Shown here one piece after another: positions 1 through 10,844 of a stretch of DNA of 55,533 nt. The stretch lies in the NCBI GenBank assembly GCA_002811645.1, contig PDIP01000056.1, positions 75,999 to 131,531 on the forward strand, in the 5' to 3' direction. Below the pieces are notes generated by a model. The model was not told the DNA's origin and ran no database searches. It saw nothing but the letters and a program-made list of their open reading frames with translations. The position numbers and the translations under genes are program-made. Every line of letters starts with the position of its first letter. Positions within the stretch are counted from its first letter, which is position 1. This stretch comes from Corallochytrium limacisporum (Eukaryota; Opisthokonta).

Positions 1-2002
1 CGATCCAAGATGGATCAATTCGAAAGAGAAAAAACCGGAACACGCCTTGTGCCCGCGCGGTATCGTCGGAGATAAACCAACGGTACGTTTGATACAGTAA
101 TCGATCAGGGTGGGGATGAAGAGTTGCACTACAACCAGCACCGGGGGACACCACCACCAAAAATTACAGACCGGTTTTGACACCGTCTACGTCATCAAAC
201 AACAGCAGCTGGTTGAAGGAAACTAAATTCTTTCCAGGCGCCTAGCAAATTCCACAACGCCGGCAGCGCACCAAAACACTCCTTCCCGTGAATTCTTGTT
301 TTCTAACTTTCTTAGTGACTAGTACGGTGTAAGTTTAGACGCAGTGGGTTAGCAGCAAGACCAAAGAAAAAAAAGGGTCTGTGTACAGTTTGTTTAAGAC
401 CTTACACAGTGGGAGGGAGAGGGAGGGGGGAGGGATCTCCAACTCATTGCCAATGACTGAGTGTAAATTTAGACCGAAACGGATCATTATTGCCATTGGT
501 GACACAGAAAAACGAGGAAACAATCGCGCTGTGCAAGAAGGAAGAGAGGAAGTCGTGTTTCGTAGGGCCTCTCTTTGTTGCTTGTCGCTCCCGTATCCCC
601 GCTTGGGGACAACCCCTCTCGTGCCTGTGGTGTCGAACACGGTTTGCATGTAAACAAGGTAGATGGGTCAGAAACACTTTCTCTTTTTCTTTTTGCACGG
701 AGATGGAACGGGAAAATAATTGCCGGCTATGCCTCTGGAAACATTTCTAAACGAATGTTCCTTGTGGTTCTCTGCTCTTATGGCGAATTCGGCAGTAGAA
801 CAAACCCGGTCCTTCCCCCCTCCCCCCCAACCCCCAGCTCAGCGCAAACAGAAAGAATTCGTTGTGTTCAACCACCCCCACCAGTAAGGCGACAAAATCG
901 GAGTGTGGGTGGCTGAGGGACATGCACACACTTGAAAGAAACACTTTGAGGAAGCCAGAACTACGAAACAGGCATTTCTGGAACGACGAGATGACCGCTG
1001 CAGAACCGATTCATTCTCAAGAGACCAGAGACAAACTGTGTCAACAGTCAGGGCAACAGAGTTGGTTCTGTTTCAGGGCGGGCAATGTTCGCACTGAAAG
1101 TTTCACCAAACGTCAGCCGCTGTTATTTTGAGCACGGGAAAAGGGAGAGGGTTAAATTCGGAACTGAATAAGCAACAAGAGAATTTTTCACCCTGACTCA
1201 TGAAGCGCGCCCTCAACAAATCGCCGGCGTCTCTACCGTGCCCAACCTACAAAACTATCGATCCTATGAGGCAAGTCACTACTCTGACGGCTTGTCAGTG
1301 TGGCTTGAAATCAATTTAAACGCCGACTGGGACCGGCCGGCATTTTTATGTCCCCGGCACCAAGTGGGTGGGGGAGGGGGGAAGGGGGAGGGGGGCGAGG
1401 GTTGGGCAGGGACGCTCTCACAGTCTCCCGATCCTTCGACTCAGAAATCCACAGATCTTCCACACCTGAATCCCCTTCCCGTACCGGAAAGCCGGCCCGG
1501 TCAAGCAAAGGCCACGAACAACCGTGGCAGGGATGCAACGAGCATAAAGTGGACGACACGATTGAGGCCCCGCTTAATTCTCTCTCAGATTGGGAGAGAG
1601 AGCCCAAAAGAACCTGCCCCACTCACCACCCCCTTTCTTCCGGGGCAAGAAAAGGGGGCCGATTTCTTAATTTGGTATTATTGATCATAATTGCGAAGAA
1701 TCGGATCATTTGAAATTTTATGATTCAATAGATCTACATTGATTGCTCTCTCCATGGTCTTGTGGAGGCTCAGAAGAGGGTGGGTGCGAGTGCGGGGGGC
1801 AGACCGCCATGCCTTATTGGGGACCCAGGTACCAAAGGGATCATTCGTTACTTATTTCTAACGATACAGATTGCCGGTCCCTATCCATTCCATAGTTCGT
1901 AGAAAATACCATAAACAAGATGAGGTGAGCGCCTTAAATCCGGACCAACTACGCACTTCGTGTAGGATGCAGATTTTGTGCGGGTTGATCACATGACGGG
2001 AG
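1..2002. other. Intergenic region, no recognised gene
   Basis: Both strands carry only short open frames with low-complexity translations and no family resemblance. The region holds polypyrimidine and poly-C runs (about 816-835) and a strongly G-rich tract near 1365-1411. The last few hundred bases presumably contain the promoter of the THADA-like gene that starts at 2003. The far left could be the flank of a gene outside the window. Confidence 0.6.
1365..1411 (+). other. G-rich tract with G-quadruplex potential
   Basis: The plus strand has at least six runs of three or more G separated by one to four bases, which meets the usual four-run rule for an intramolecular quadruplex. It lies about 600 bp upstream of the THADA-like start codon. 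Function is unknown; it may simply be one of the many C/G-rich tracts in these intergenic regions. Confidence 0.5.
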
Positions 2003-5000
2003 ATGGCAAAGCAGACTTGCGTACGGAAACACGCCCACTTCAGGGCTGTGATACCGGGATGGGAGTTGCCGAATGCACTACAGGTGGACATCAGCACAGA
2101 TAAGGAGGCTGCAAGGATGCTTACCCACTATCTTTCTAGTACAAACACTGAAGACGACATGGCGCACTTGTTCCTGGCATGCCAGTCCCTCCAGTTAAAA
2201 CGACAGGTGCTCAGAGCTTTGCAGAAAAAGGGTGACGCTGGTACCATTGAAAATTTCTTGGACACAATTATATTGTATCTGCAAACAGAAACATCTTCCA
2301 TGGATCAGTTCCATGTCACACAGCGAGCCATCACAGACGAAGGATCACAATGGTTCCCAGCGTATGAGAACGTGGCACTGACGCTCCAGGCATTGGTCAC
2401 CGACAAAGCTCTCGAGCCGGAAATGATCGGACCGTCTCAGACCTCCCATCAACGAGCCGTATCCATCATCCAGACTGTCGATCTCTACCTCATGCACGTG
2501 TACCGTACGATACGATCACTAGAAAAACCGGGAAGACCGCTATTCCGTCTGCGTGAGTGTGCAATGAGTGCACAGAGGGCCGGGGTGCGCATAATCCAGC
2601 GCATTCTCGAGGAAGGGAGATTACCTGAAGTTTGTGAAAGAGTGAATTTGTCTTCATCAATCAGATCAGCTCATAGCGATCAGGAGGTGTATGACTTATC
2701 ATGGGCAAGGGGGGCTCAATTGTTTCCGGGACGCGACCTGATGCTCGCGATGAGTGAGTGGATGCATTTGGTATCGTTCGTGCAGTGTGTGTGCCGTGTA
2801 ACCCCTCTCTCGCCGTCACATATTGCTTTTGCGATTTGTCAGCTCAAGAGCTGTTTCGTTCCGTATGATATTGGGAAACAATTCTCCGACATTGCTAAGG
2901 ACCTCCGACCCAGGCTCGCCTTGGGTGCAGGGAGGGCATTCTTGACCGTAGTTACCGTCCAGTCAGACACAGTGTCAGAGCAGGACCAACTGGAGAGCAT
3001 GAACATTCTCGCGGGCATTACGGAAGTATTGATTGGTGAATTGGCAGATGGAATATTCGAGGAAGAATCTTTTGGCTATGCGTACCTCCTTGCCGTGTCC
3101 ATTCGGGACTGGATTGAAACGGTAGTAGATTCCGCCTCACGATTACCGCAAACCAGTATCAAGCACCCGCTGGCCGAAACAGATTTGAGGACGTCGGGGG
3201 AGGTGAAGGGTCTCCTGTTTCGCAGGCTGACAATGTGCATGGCGCGCTATGAGGCTGCTGGCAATGGAGCGGTCCTCGATAGGTTGATGGAAGGCTTCAA
3301 TTTGCTATTGTCGTCGACAACAGCTCATTGGTCATCTTCGAAATTTTGGGATGATCTTTTGAGGGACCTAATTCTTGGCCGAAGCTGGCTGGCACGGCGA
3401 AAGTACATCCTGATCAACAGCCTGCTGAAGCGAATGATGATCGACCGCTCTACCAAGGTAGATTGGCCCACATGCATGGCCTTCCTTGATAACGATATTG
3501 GTCGTTCCTTGATGGCGCATTTGAGGGCTACTAGGAATCTCACAGATACGTCACACTTTGCGGTGGAAACCGTTCGCACCCTCACCGAAGGGATCATGGC
3601 AGGGGATGATCCGGAAGAGAACGAAGAGCTGTGGATGTCGCATATCGGAAATGAGCTCCTGCAGTTTATGATGTTTTCCATAGCTGTCGACAGCAATGCA
3701 AATACACCCGATCTGGAGCGCACCTGGAAGTGCTGGATTGTCCCTGCCATAGCGGTGGCGCCTCAAGTTTTGACAGTTCTGCTCCTCCGCTTGTCTCAGC
3801 TTACAGACACACAATGCGATGGCCTTTTGCGGACCAAATACTTCCTGCTTTCTGAGGCACTCGCCATCAGAGGAATGTCGACCCTGAATGAGGCCTGGGC
3901 CAGGCTGCCTGCCAATGCTCGGTGCGAGACATATGCGGTGCACTATGAGCAATTGAATCTAGGCGCAAGTGTCACTATGCCTTTCCTAGTAGAGGCTTTA
4001 GGACATTGGATTGGTCGACGATCAGCCAAGCCCCAACTAGCCTTTACTTCCGACGAACACTTCTCGAACTTTGACGAATTGGAGGTCATGCGCCGTCTAC
4101 TTACGCACAATATGCGCTGTCAACATGCGAGTACGCGTCAAGTTATTCTACATGCTCTAAAGCGCACCTGGCGACGGTGTGTGAACATGAGTGCACCATT
4201 GACTCCAGGGAAGCTTGACCAAGCACATGAATTTCTGGCCTTCTCCTGCGACGTTATTGAAACTGGACGCTTGGCGGGAGCCTCAATTTATCGCCTGCGT
4301 TTTTGTGTCCACCTGGCTGATGCATTGTCAGAGATCCTTGTGGAGCATCCAGAGATGAGCGTACTTAGGCCATGTATGAAGACTCTGCTAAGGTTTGGCA
4401 TTACCTTGATCAATCATGAGCAGCGTGGAGAAGTGTTGGTGCCGGCAGTGAATGTTGTAATGCGCTTGCTTCCATCCTTAGGGGGGCCTCAAGACTTGGT
4501 TGGTGTGGAACCAATCCGTCGCCCAGACGTGGAACAGGTTTTTGCGATCAAAGCTGCAGTGACCGATGTGGTTGCTGTGAGGCTCATTGCCCACTGGCGT
4601 GCGACCAGCTTGTGCACAGAAGTGGAAGATCCTGCAGTTGATGATTGGGCATTCCTTTGGCCTATACTCGAACGCAACTGCAGGGCATGGACCATATCCC
4701 ATTCCAAACCGGACAGTGGCACAACTCTGCTCCGGGCTTGTCAGGACGGATGGTGTGTGCATGGTTTACTTTTCGCGATCGAGCAGTACTTGGTCCAGAG
4801 TGGTCGACTCCTTGGCAGTACTGTATCGTTTCGGTGGGTCAATTTCCTTGTCAATATTGCGTACGATTTCGTGCACATCCTGACTGGTTCAGACGTGAGG
4901 TTACAGACAACAAATTCGTCCTTCCGACAAATGAACGAGCATCTCAACGAGTTGGCCACTTCTGCTGAAGACCACGGTGGTACAATGGACGACAGCTTTG

Positions 5001-7408
5001 ACGTGAATGACACGGCAGCCGTATTGCAGTACGTCGGGTGGATGACTGTGGCACGGAGCCTTTCCCTTCTGTCTATGATTGTACGCAGAGGGGCATCGGA
5101 AGTCACAGATGAAGGCAACGTCTTGGCTCTGTTTGTGAATATTCTCTGCCGCTGCCGCCACAAGGGTGTCATCGAAGCGGCGCGGACTGGTTTTCGTCCA
5201 ATTGCTCAGGCCCTTTCTCTGCGCTCGGTCACAGAAACACTTACGAGCTTCTGTGACCGCGACATGGCCACCATTGACGCGAACGATACCCTGCGCCGAA
5301 GTGCAGGAGTTCCGTGGATATTTCTCTCCCTGCTCAAACCAGTATGCCGGCAGATTGCCATTGAGGTTAGAACAGGGACTTGTCTGGGCCACGAAGCTCA
5401 ATGTGAGAGCCAGCAGGTTGTGCGGAGAGTCCTTAGCATACTGATTGCACGAGCCAGGGGAGAAGTATGCAAAGCCAATTCTGCCGCTGATGACTACGCT
5501 GCTGTTGTCAAGTCTTTGCAGGTGCATAGCATGAACAGTCTAACTGCCCTGATGAAGGACCCTGAGCTTTTGGAAATTACCCGTCTCTACCTCGACCGCA
5601 CGGGGGTGGCTGCATTTGAAGGGCTGGCTGACTCCAATTGGTTGGTCCGCAACGCCAGCCTGCGCCTTTACGGGTCGGTACGGCGGCGCATGTTACAGTG
5701 TGGTGATGGTGATCTGTCTCATGTGAGTCCTTCGGACCTGCAACGTCTCTACCCCTCTACCTTTTCCCTATTTGTTAAGGCCGCGGAAGAGTGCTGCCAT
5801 TGGCATAGCACCGGTAAGACGCTCTCGAATGCTCCGTTTGCGGTCAATGGCAAGCTTCGTCTAACCATGGATTTTTTAAGTCAGTGCGGGCCATCGTTTG
5901 ACCGGACATTTTCAGTGTCCATGTCGTTGAGCAAAGCAGCTCAATGGTGCGCTCGCTGTGGCCCTGATCCGAGTTTAAAGCGGGCAGCAGCGATGGCACT
6001 GCAACGGTTACCGATCAACCCTGAGGAAGTGAGCTTGCCCCAATGGCCCAACCTTCAGATGGAACGTGACTTCCACGATGCCGTGCTTGCACTGGACTTC
6101 TTCCAATCCTCGATGCCGGACAGGTTGGAGGAAGTAAGGACTACACGAGTTGATTTGTGTGAGTCAGGAGCCGAGAAGCAGGACATTGGGTCATTAGAGC
6201 ATGAGGCAGACATGCTCTTTGTCCTCCGGTGGATGTACACGCACACAGACGGAGTCGATTCAGCCCGTGTGAGGGCAGCGTGCGTATCTGCAGTGGAAAA
6301 AGGTCTGCGCCTCGTCGTCGACTTATCATCTGGAACACTGGAGAAAAACAACACCACTGCTCCAGAGCTCTGGCTGGTCTTCAAGCGGGAACTTGTCACC
6401 ACGGCGAACCAACTCTTCCGGACAAGGGGGGGCACTGTCGGCATGCAAATCACCTGGCATCCGTCGTTGGCTTTCTTCCCGGAGCACACAGACCACGAAA
6501 TTAGCAAGCCCGCCGTTGTACTGCATACAGCACTGTTGCGGTCCATAGAAGACCGTCTGACTCCACAGGATCTTTCAGAGTTTGCCATGAGTTGGGTCGA
6601 CGATCTCAGTATTCTCAATGGCCCCTCGATCAATGGATCTGTGGAGAGAATGAGAGCTGTCACAGTGTGCGCCCTGGACGACGCGTTTCAACGCCACGGT
6701 CTCTGGTCAATTCTCAAGGAGAAAGTAGGGGAGGCCATGGCGAAACTAGGAGACATTGAGAAGCACGGGAAAGCCATTACACGGTCATTTGTGGCACTAA
6801 GTTCAGCAGTATTGGATATCTGGTGGCAGGTAGATGATTGCCGGGTGCTAGATCCCATAGTTGGCCTGGCTTGTTCCTGGGACAATGCTGAAGACCGGTT
6901 GGTCGCCGCGCGGGCGGTATCTCACTGGTACAAACTCGTGATCAAGCATAATCACTTCAAGCAAGACAGCACTGGTAAAGGCGTTTTCACCAATGGGTTC
7001 GTTGGGTTTGTCATCGCGATGGTACTGTATCTTCTAGAAGACGAGGACGAAATGGTGCGGTCCATGGTGGCAGACAATTGTCCAGACCCCCTTGGATCCG
7101 GATCGAATCGCATGGCATCCCGACACTTTCCACAGGGCGGCTTTGGCTGTTACGTCATGACTACAATGTCGGTCAGTCATGGCACTACGCCCGAAGTTTA
7201 TGATGCCATCAGGTCAGCCCAAGAACACATACAGGATCGGGTTCGTAAAGAAACGCGGTCGATGGATACGGAGGACCCATTATTCGTTAGACAGGAGGTC
7301 AACGTATACACAGAGACACCGGAGATCAGATATGCTATGCTAAGGCTTGGCGAGATTGATGAACTCAAAAAGGCCATGAGTCATGCCGTATTGTCCTGCT
7401 GCTTTTAG
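2003..7408 (+). CDS. THADA: THADA/Trm732-like tRNA methylation scaffold (DUF2428)
   Basis: Intronless 1801-residue protein, almost entirely alpha-helical and HEAT/ARM-like. Family signatures lie in the second half. A block reading RRSAGVPWIFLSLL matches the DUF2428 hallmark, and SNWLVRNASLRLYGS, followed by a YP...F stretch, matches the conserved 'W.VRN.S..L' block of THADA and yeast Trm732. Near the C-terminus LEDEDEMVR resembles the last repeats of the family. Known role: Trm732/THADA partners the FtsJ-type methyltransferase Trm7/FTSJ1 for 2'-O-methylation of position 32 in tRNA; it has no catalytic site itself. Length is close to human THADA (about 1950 residues), so the gene looks complete. 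The ATG at 2003 is the first in frame. It converges on the MOB-like gene with under 90 bp between stop codons. Confidence 0.8.
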   Translation: MAKQTCVRKHAHFRAVIPGWELPNALQVDISTDKEAARMLTHYLSSTNTEDDMAHLFLACQSLQLKRQVLRALQKKGDAGTIENFLDTIILYLQTETSSMDQFHVTQRAITDEGSQWFPAYENVALTLQALVTDKALEPEMIGPSQTSHQRAVSIIQTVDLYLMHVYRTIRSLEKPGRPLFRLRECAMSAQRAGVRIIQRILEEGRLPEVCERVNLSSSIRSAHSDQEVYDLSWARGAQLFPGRDLMLAMSEWMHLVSFVQCVCRVTPLSPSHIAFAICQLKSCFVPYDIGKQFSDIAKDLRPRLALGAGRAFLTVVTVQSDTVSEQDQLESMNILAGITEVLIGELADGIFEEESFGYAYLLAVSIRDWIETVVDSASRLPQTSIKHPLAETDLRTSGEVKGLLFRRLTMCMARYEAAGNGAVLDRLMEGFNLLLSSTTAHWSSSKFWDDLLRDLILGRSWLARRKYILINSLLKRMMIDRSTKVDWPTCMAFLDNDIGRSLMAHLRATRNLTDTSHFAVETVRTLTEGIMAGDDPEENEELWMSHIGNELLQFMMFSIAVDSNANTPDLERTWKCWIVPAIAVAPQVLTVLLLRLSQLTDTQCDGLLRTKYFLLSEALAIRGMSTLNEAWARLPANARCETYAVHYEQLNLGASVTMPFLVEALGHWIGRRSAKPQLAFTSDEHFSNFDELEVMRRLLTHNMRCQHASTRQVILHALKRTWRRCVNMSAPLTPGKLDQAHEFLAFSCDVIETGRLAGASIYRLRFCVHLADALSEILVEHPEMSVLRPCMKTLLRFGITLINHEQRGEVLVPAVNVVMRLLPSLGGPQDLVGVEPIRRPDVEQVFAIKAAVTDVVAVRLIAHWRATSLCTEVEDPAVDDWAFLWPILERNCRAWTISHSKPDSGTTLLRACQDGWCVHGLLFAIEQYLVQSGRLLGSTVSFRWVNFLVNIAYDFVHILTGSDVRLQTTNSSFRQMNEHLNELATSAEDHGGTMDDSFDVNDTAAVLQYVGWMTVARSLSLLSMIVRRGASEVTDEGNVLALFVNILCRCRHKGVIEAARTGFRPIAQALSLRSVTETLTSFCDRDMATIDANDTLRRSAGVPWIFLSLLKPVCRQIAIEVRTGTCLGHEAQCESQQVVRRVLSILIARARGEVCKANSAADDYAAVVKSLQVHSMNSLTALMKDPELLEITRLYLDRTGVAAFEGLADSNWLVRNASLRLYGSVRRRMLQCGDGDLSHVSPSDLQRLYPSTFSLFVKAAEECCHWHSTGKTLSNAPFAVNGKLRLTMDFLSQCGPSFDRTFSVSMSLSKAAQWCARCGPDPSLKRAAAMALQRLPINPEEVSLPQWPNLQMERDFHDAVLALDFFQSSMPDRLEEVRTTRVDLCESGAEKQDIGSLEHEADMLFVLRWMYTHTDGVDSARVRAACVSAVEKGLRLVVDLSSGTLEKNNTTAPELWLVFKRELVTTANQLFRTRGGTVGMQITWHPSLAFFPEHTDHEISKPAVVLHTALLRSIEDRLTPQDLSEFAMSWVDDLSILNGPSINGSVERMRAVTVCALDDAFQRHGLWSILKEKVGEAMAKLGDIEKHGKAITRSFVALSSAVLDIWWQVDDCRVLDPIVGLACSWDNAEDRLVAARAVSHWYKLVIKHNHFKQDSTGKGVFTNGFVGFVIAMVLYLLEDEDEMVRSMVADNCPDPLGSGSNRMASRHFPQGGFGCYVMTTMSVSHGTTPEVYDAIRSAQEHIQDRVRKETRSMDTEDPLFVRQEVNVYTETPEIRYAMLRLGEIDELKKAMSHAVLSCCF

Positions 7409-7447
7409 TGTCTGCAATTAAATGAAAATCTTGTTCAATGGATTACT

Positions 7448-7453
7448 TTTATT
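7448..7453 (-). terminator. Probable poly(A) signal of the MOB-like gene
   Basis: AATAAA on the minus strand, about 43 nt past the MOB-like stop codon. It sits inside the short convergent gap with the THADA-like gene, so the two 3' UTRs probably overlap. Confidence 0.5.
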
Positions 7454-7495
7454 GTACATGTATGCGGGCGATTGCTGAGCTGGACGTGCAGTGTC

Positions 7496-9118
7496 TTACT
7501 TTTCCAAATTGTCGCAGCGAATGCTGTATGCCACCATATCAGAGAAATACAGTGGTTTCTCATTCGGCGGCGCTCTGACCGGCGGTTTGGCCGCCGCTCT
7601 TTCCCTTTCGATCCGCTCCTGTTCCCTTTCGCTTTCCTGAATATCTTTTAGGTCACTCTCCTCAATCATGAGCTCAGTAAACTCCTTTACCGGTGCCAAC
7701 TCCTCATCGTTGACAAGGTCAAAGTATTTCATGAAGAGATAGAACCTTTCATACGCTTGATTGACTTGTGCCTGCACACCAAGTTTCAAAATGTCATCAA
7801 TGTGATGATAGTACATATGGGCATATATGCGCAAGACGCACTTACAAATCTTCTTGATGACTTTTCTGAATTTCTCCGGATACCTTCCACCGCTTGTGGT
7901 TGGAAACACGCGATCATCACTTATCCTCCTGTCGATTTCATCTACCAGGCAGTTGATGTACGTTCTGGCAGGTGGATACTTGTTGTCCTTGAAGTCCGCG
8001 GGCAATGGTTTGCCGCTGAACCACAAGTACTGAAAATTCTTACCGGCTGTCATCTGAGGACATGACTCCTCCGTGCAGAACTCCATGATGGTGCCGTAAA
8101 CTAGATTTACCTCGTTGTAGAATTCCACAATATTCACTGCCATCCAGTCATTCTCATCGCTATCCTCTGGGGGAATGATGGTCGACTGCAGATACCGCAT
8201 TCCGTGTGTTTCTTTGTCCTCACTCGTGATCATAGTCTTCAGGATCTGCATTGTTTCCGCTACCTTTTCGTACCGGTTACCATCCTTAAGCTTGAGCGGT
8301 CGAAGGCTTTTGTTGCGATCCAATTTCATTGCCTTCTTGCCACGCCTGCGCGGCCCTTTCTTTCCCGGCGGGCTGCCATCATGGGTCAGGTCGAAGATGC
8401 TATTGTGTTCTGACGACTTCTGTAGATTTGTTTTTTCTTCCTTTCCCTCAGGTTCTCCTTGGTTCTGTGATTTTTTCTCATCCGCTCCGTCCACAGCCGC
8501 GGGCGCACCCGTACTGGGATAGTCACCTTCAGAGTCGTTCTCACCCTCCATGTTGAAGTCCGCCGTTTGTGAGTACGCCCAGAGCTTCCGTGCAAGCGCA
8601 TCGTCGCCGATCTGCGTGAAAATGATCGATTGGTCAGTCATCTTCATTTTTCGTTCCATTGATAGGCTACCATCTAGGATTTGTTCACTCTGTAGAGCCA
8701 TGTCCTCGGACAGGCGTTGCATATCCTTCGGTTCAGCCTTGTTGCTTGTTTCGACGTCAGCGCACACTGCCTTAGCAGCGCTAGCCACGGTTGGGTTGAC
8801 TGCGTTAGCTGTGAACACCTGCGGTGATTCCGCTTCCACCTTCACGGATAGCATTGGCATAGAGCCATAGGGCGCCTTAAGTGGAGAGACTGATCTAACC
8901 CGAGGGTCATCCAGCTCACAGCTTGTCGATCCCTCCCGGGCACCGTATGGCAGTTTGCTTAAAGACTTTCCCGGTGAACTTACAACGATGCGGTCCCTAT
9001 TGTCTACGTTAGCACCGTATGCTCTTCGCTCTGGACTGTCTGTGAACCCATCAATGGACTCTGTTGACTTTGGTACGGTCGCTGAATGACCGCCCAGGCA
9101 GCTTGCTACCTGCCCCAT
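7496..9118 (-). CDS. MOB1/phocein-family kinase activator with N-terminal lipidation signal
   Basis: 540 residues from the first ATG (9118); the open frame reaches slightly further only through a TTG codon. The last 220 residues are a MOB domain. The zinc ligands are intact: CTEESC gives two cysteines (about residues 346 and 351) and YAHMYYHH gives two histidines (about 432 and 437). Flanking blocks such as NIVEFYNEVNLVYGTI and EELAPVKEF are typical of MOB1/MOB3. MOB proteins bind and activate NDR/LATS AGC kinases in mitotic exit and Hippo-like signalling. Unusual: a roughly 300-residue Ser/Lys/Glu-rich, probably disordered N-terminus that begins MGQVASC, with Gly2, Ser6 and Cys7 as in dual myristoyl/palmitoyl signals. 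Assignment to MOB is firm; the subfamily (MOB1 or MOB3) is not settled. Confidence 0.88.
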   Translation of the reverse strand: MGQVASCLGGHSATVPKSTESIDGFTDSPERRAYGANVDNRDRIVVSSPGKSLSKLPYGAREGSTSCELDDPRVRSVSPLKAPYGSMPMLSVKVEAESPQVFTANAVNPTVASAAKAVCADVETSNKAEPKDMQRLSEDMALQSEQILDGSLSMERKMKMTDQSIIFTQIGDDALARKLWAYSQTADFNMEGENDSEGDYPSTGAPAAVDGADEKKSQNQGEPEGKEEKTNLQKSSEHNSIFDLTHDGSPPGKKGPRRRGKKAMKLDRNKSLRPLKLKDGNRYEKVAETMQILKTMITSEDKETHGMRYLQSTIIPPEDSDENDWMAVNIVEFYNEVNLVYGTIMEFCTEESCPQMTAGKNFQYLWFSGKPLPADFKDNKYPPARTYINCLVDEIDRRISDDRVFPTTSGGRYPEKFRKVIKKICKCVLRIYAHMYYHHIDDILKLGVQAQVNQAYERFYLFMKYFDLVNDEELAPVKEFTELMIEESDLKDIQESEREQERIERERAAAKPPVRAPPNEKPLYFSDMVAYSIRCDNLEK

Positions 9119-10421
9119 TTTGGTCGATCTGTACAATTACTCTTGTGCGATGCCTACATATTGTACCAATGAGCAACGCTAAAGGGAACTCAGAACTGTT
9201 CTTCCGCTTCAAACACTGTTTAGGCTAGTCAGTAAGCCTACTCTAGTGTAGTGGTGTAACAAATACCTCAGTTCACTATTGATCATGGTTTAGGCTTACT
9301 TGTGTCGCACACGGAATAAGAGCTGCAATGTAGTGCAGTGCATTTTCGGTACTTGATGAAACATAGTTTGCTGGTGGGCCTTTAACTCTCATCATTGCAT
9401 TGTCACCGTGTATGGGACTGATCGATCAATTACGGCTTCAGATTAACAAACGAGAGACGGCGCTGGTGAAAAAGAGTCCGTTGGTGTCTCCTGCAGGTTT
9501 CAAAACAGCGTAGTCGATCTCCTCCTTTTGCTTCGGATTCTGCTTTGTCCTTCCCCGCTCTGCTGTGGGCCTCCCTCCCTACCCACTGCGGGGTTTGGTT
9601 TCCAGGGAGCCCGCCGATTGGTCGAAAAATCTGTTCCCTACAAACCTCGTACTTTCACTACGCAAGGTGAGGAGGAATTCCCATCACCAACGGCAGCAAC
9701 GAGAATGTTTAAGGGTGTTATATTTCCGGACTGTGCGTGCTGCACGAATGTATAGGGCTCTCTCCAAAGGTGTGTTAATTGTGCTTGGTACATGAATCCC
9801 TGCGCGAAGCAGCAACCGTAAAATAGTGGGCGATTTCCCCAAATTGGGGAGGCGGGGCAACCCAACCTGCCTGCTCATCGCCTTCCCCCTTCCTCCCTGA
9901 TGTTGCCCCCCCCCCCCTTTTTTCTTTTTCTTCCCCGTTGCAAAAAAACACACACAATTCAAAAACACACAAAATTTTTCGTATCGTTATGAAAAGTTAT
10001 GCCTTCTTTTTGTTTCTTTTTTCCTTGTTTTTGATTCCGCAACTTGAGTACTAAAGGTATTGGATTCTTCCTTTCTACAATATGCCTAGTAAGAGTCCAC
10101 GCCTATTGTGGACCTATAGTTAACCTACCGGCAACCTGCATGCGGGGGGCCAGTATGGAGTCGCCCTATTGTGGCTCTGTGCACTGTACACTCTGGACCC
10201 ACAGCCCAGCACCAAGTGCGGTTATGTCTCGTAAAGGGGTTCCAAAGTCCTTTCCATATGGTTTTTACATAGCAAACCATGCATTTATAGACGTAGTACT
10301 ACGTTTCCTATCACTGCGGATAAAACGTATTTGGTGATCGCAATCTACTCAAAGGGTGTCTGTGAAAAGGTCTCCAAGTTTCGCAGAATATATTCCGGGA
10401 CTCAACTAAACAAATACAAAG
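9119..10421. other. Divergent intergenic region, MOB-like / RPL23
   Basis: About 1.3 kb between head-to-head genes, with no convincing coding. It holds a C12 run followed by T-rich sequence (9906-9935), a short inverted repeat TAGGCT...AGCCTA near 9221-9240, and two copies of CCTATTGTGG at 10102 and 10165 upstream of RPL23. Both promoters must lie here; no core elements could be assigned with confidence. Confidence 0.5.
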
Positions 10422-10844
10422 ATGTCGAAGCGCGGTCGTGGAGGTACTGCTGGCGGTAAGTTCCGCATCTCCCTCGGTCTGCCCGTGGGTGCTGTCATGA
10501 ACTGCGCTGATAACACTGGAGCCAAGAACCTGTATATCATTGCCGTCTTCGGTATTAAGGGCCGTCTGAGCCGTCTGCCGGCTGCTGGACCTGGTGACAT
10601 GTTCCTGGGAACCGTAAAGAAGGGTAAGCCTGAGCTGCGTAAGAAGGTCCACCCCGGTGTCGTTATCCGTCAGCGCAAGACTTTCCGCCGTAAGGATGGT
10701 GTCTTCCTGTATTTCGAGGACAATGCTGGCGTTATCGTGAACAACAAGGGTGAGATGAAGGGATCCGCTATCACTGGCCCTGTCGCCAAGGAATGCGCTG
10801 AACTGTGGCCCCGTATCGCCTCTAATGCTCCTTCCATTGCCTAA
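10422..10844 (+). CDS. RPL23: 60S ribosomal protein L23 (uL14)
   Basis: 140 residues, exactly the usual eukaryotic length, and intronless. The sequence is near-canonical uL14 throughout: [20 protein letters not shown] at the start, then the [14 protein letters not shown] block, the basic [20 protein letters not shown] segment and the C-terminal [20 protein letters not shown]. It is a core protein of the large subunit near the sarcin-ricin loop and the 60S/40S interface, where eIF6 also binds. Codon usage is strongly biased to C/G-ending optimal codons compared with neighbours, as expected for a highly expressed gene. It converges on the LIM gene. Confidence 0.98.
   Translation: MSKRGRGGTAGGKFRISLGLPVGAVMNCADNTGAKNLYIIAVFGIKGRLSRLPAAGPGDMFLGTVKKGKPELRKKVHPGVVIRQRKTFRRKDGVFLYFEDNAGVIVNNKGEMKGSAITGPVAKECAELWPRIASNAPSIA

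Noticed and set aside
4901-5527. 208-codon open frame on the minus strand
   Set aside because: Antisense shadow of the THADA-like gene; Cys/Ser/Arg-rich composition, no conserved motif.
9118-9136. Six extra N-terminal codons on the MOB-like frame
   Set aside because: The frame opens with TTG there; the first ATG is at 9118, which also places Gly at position 2.
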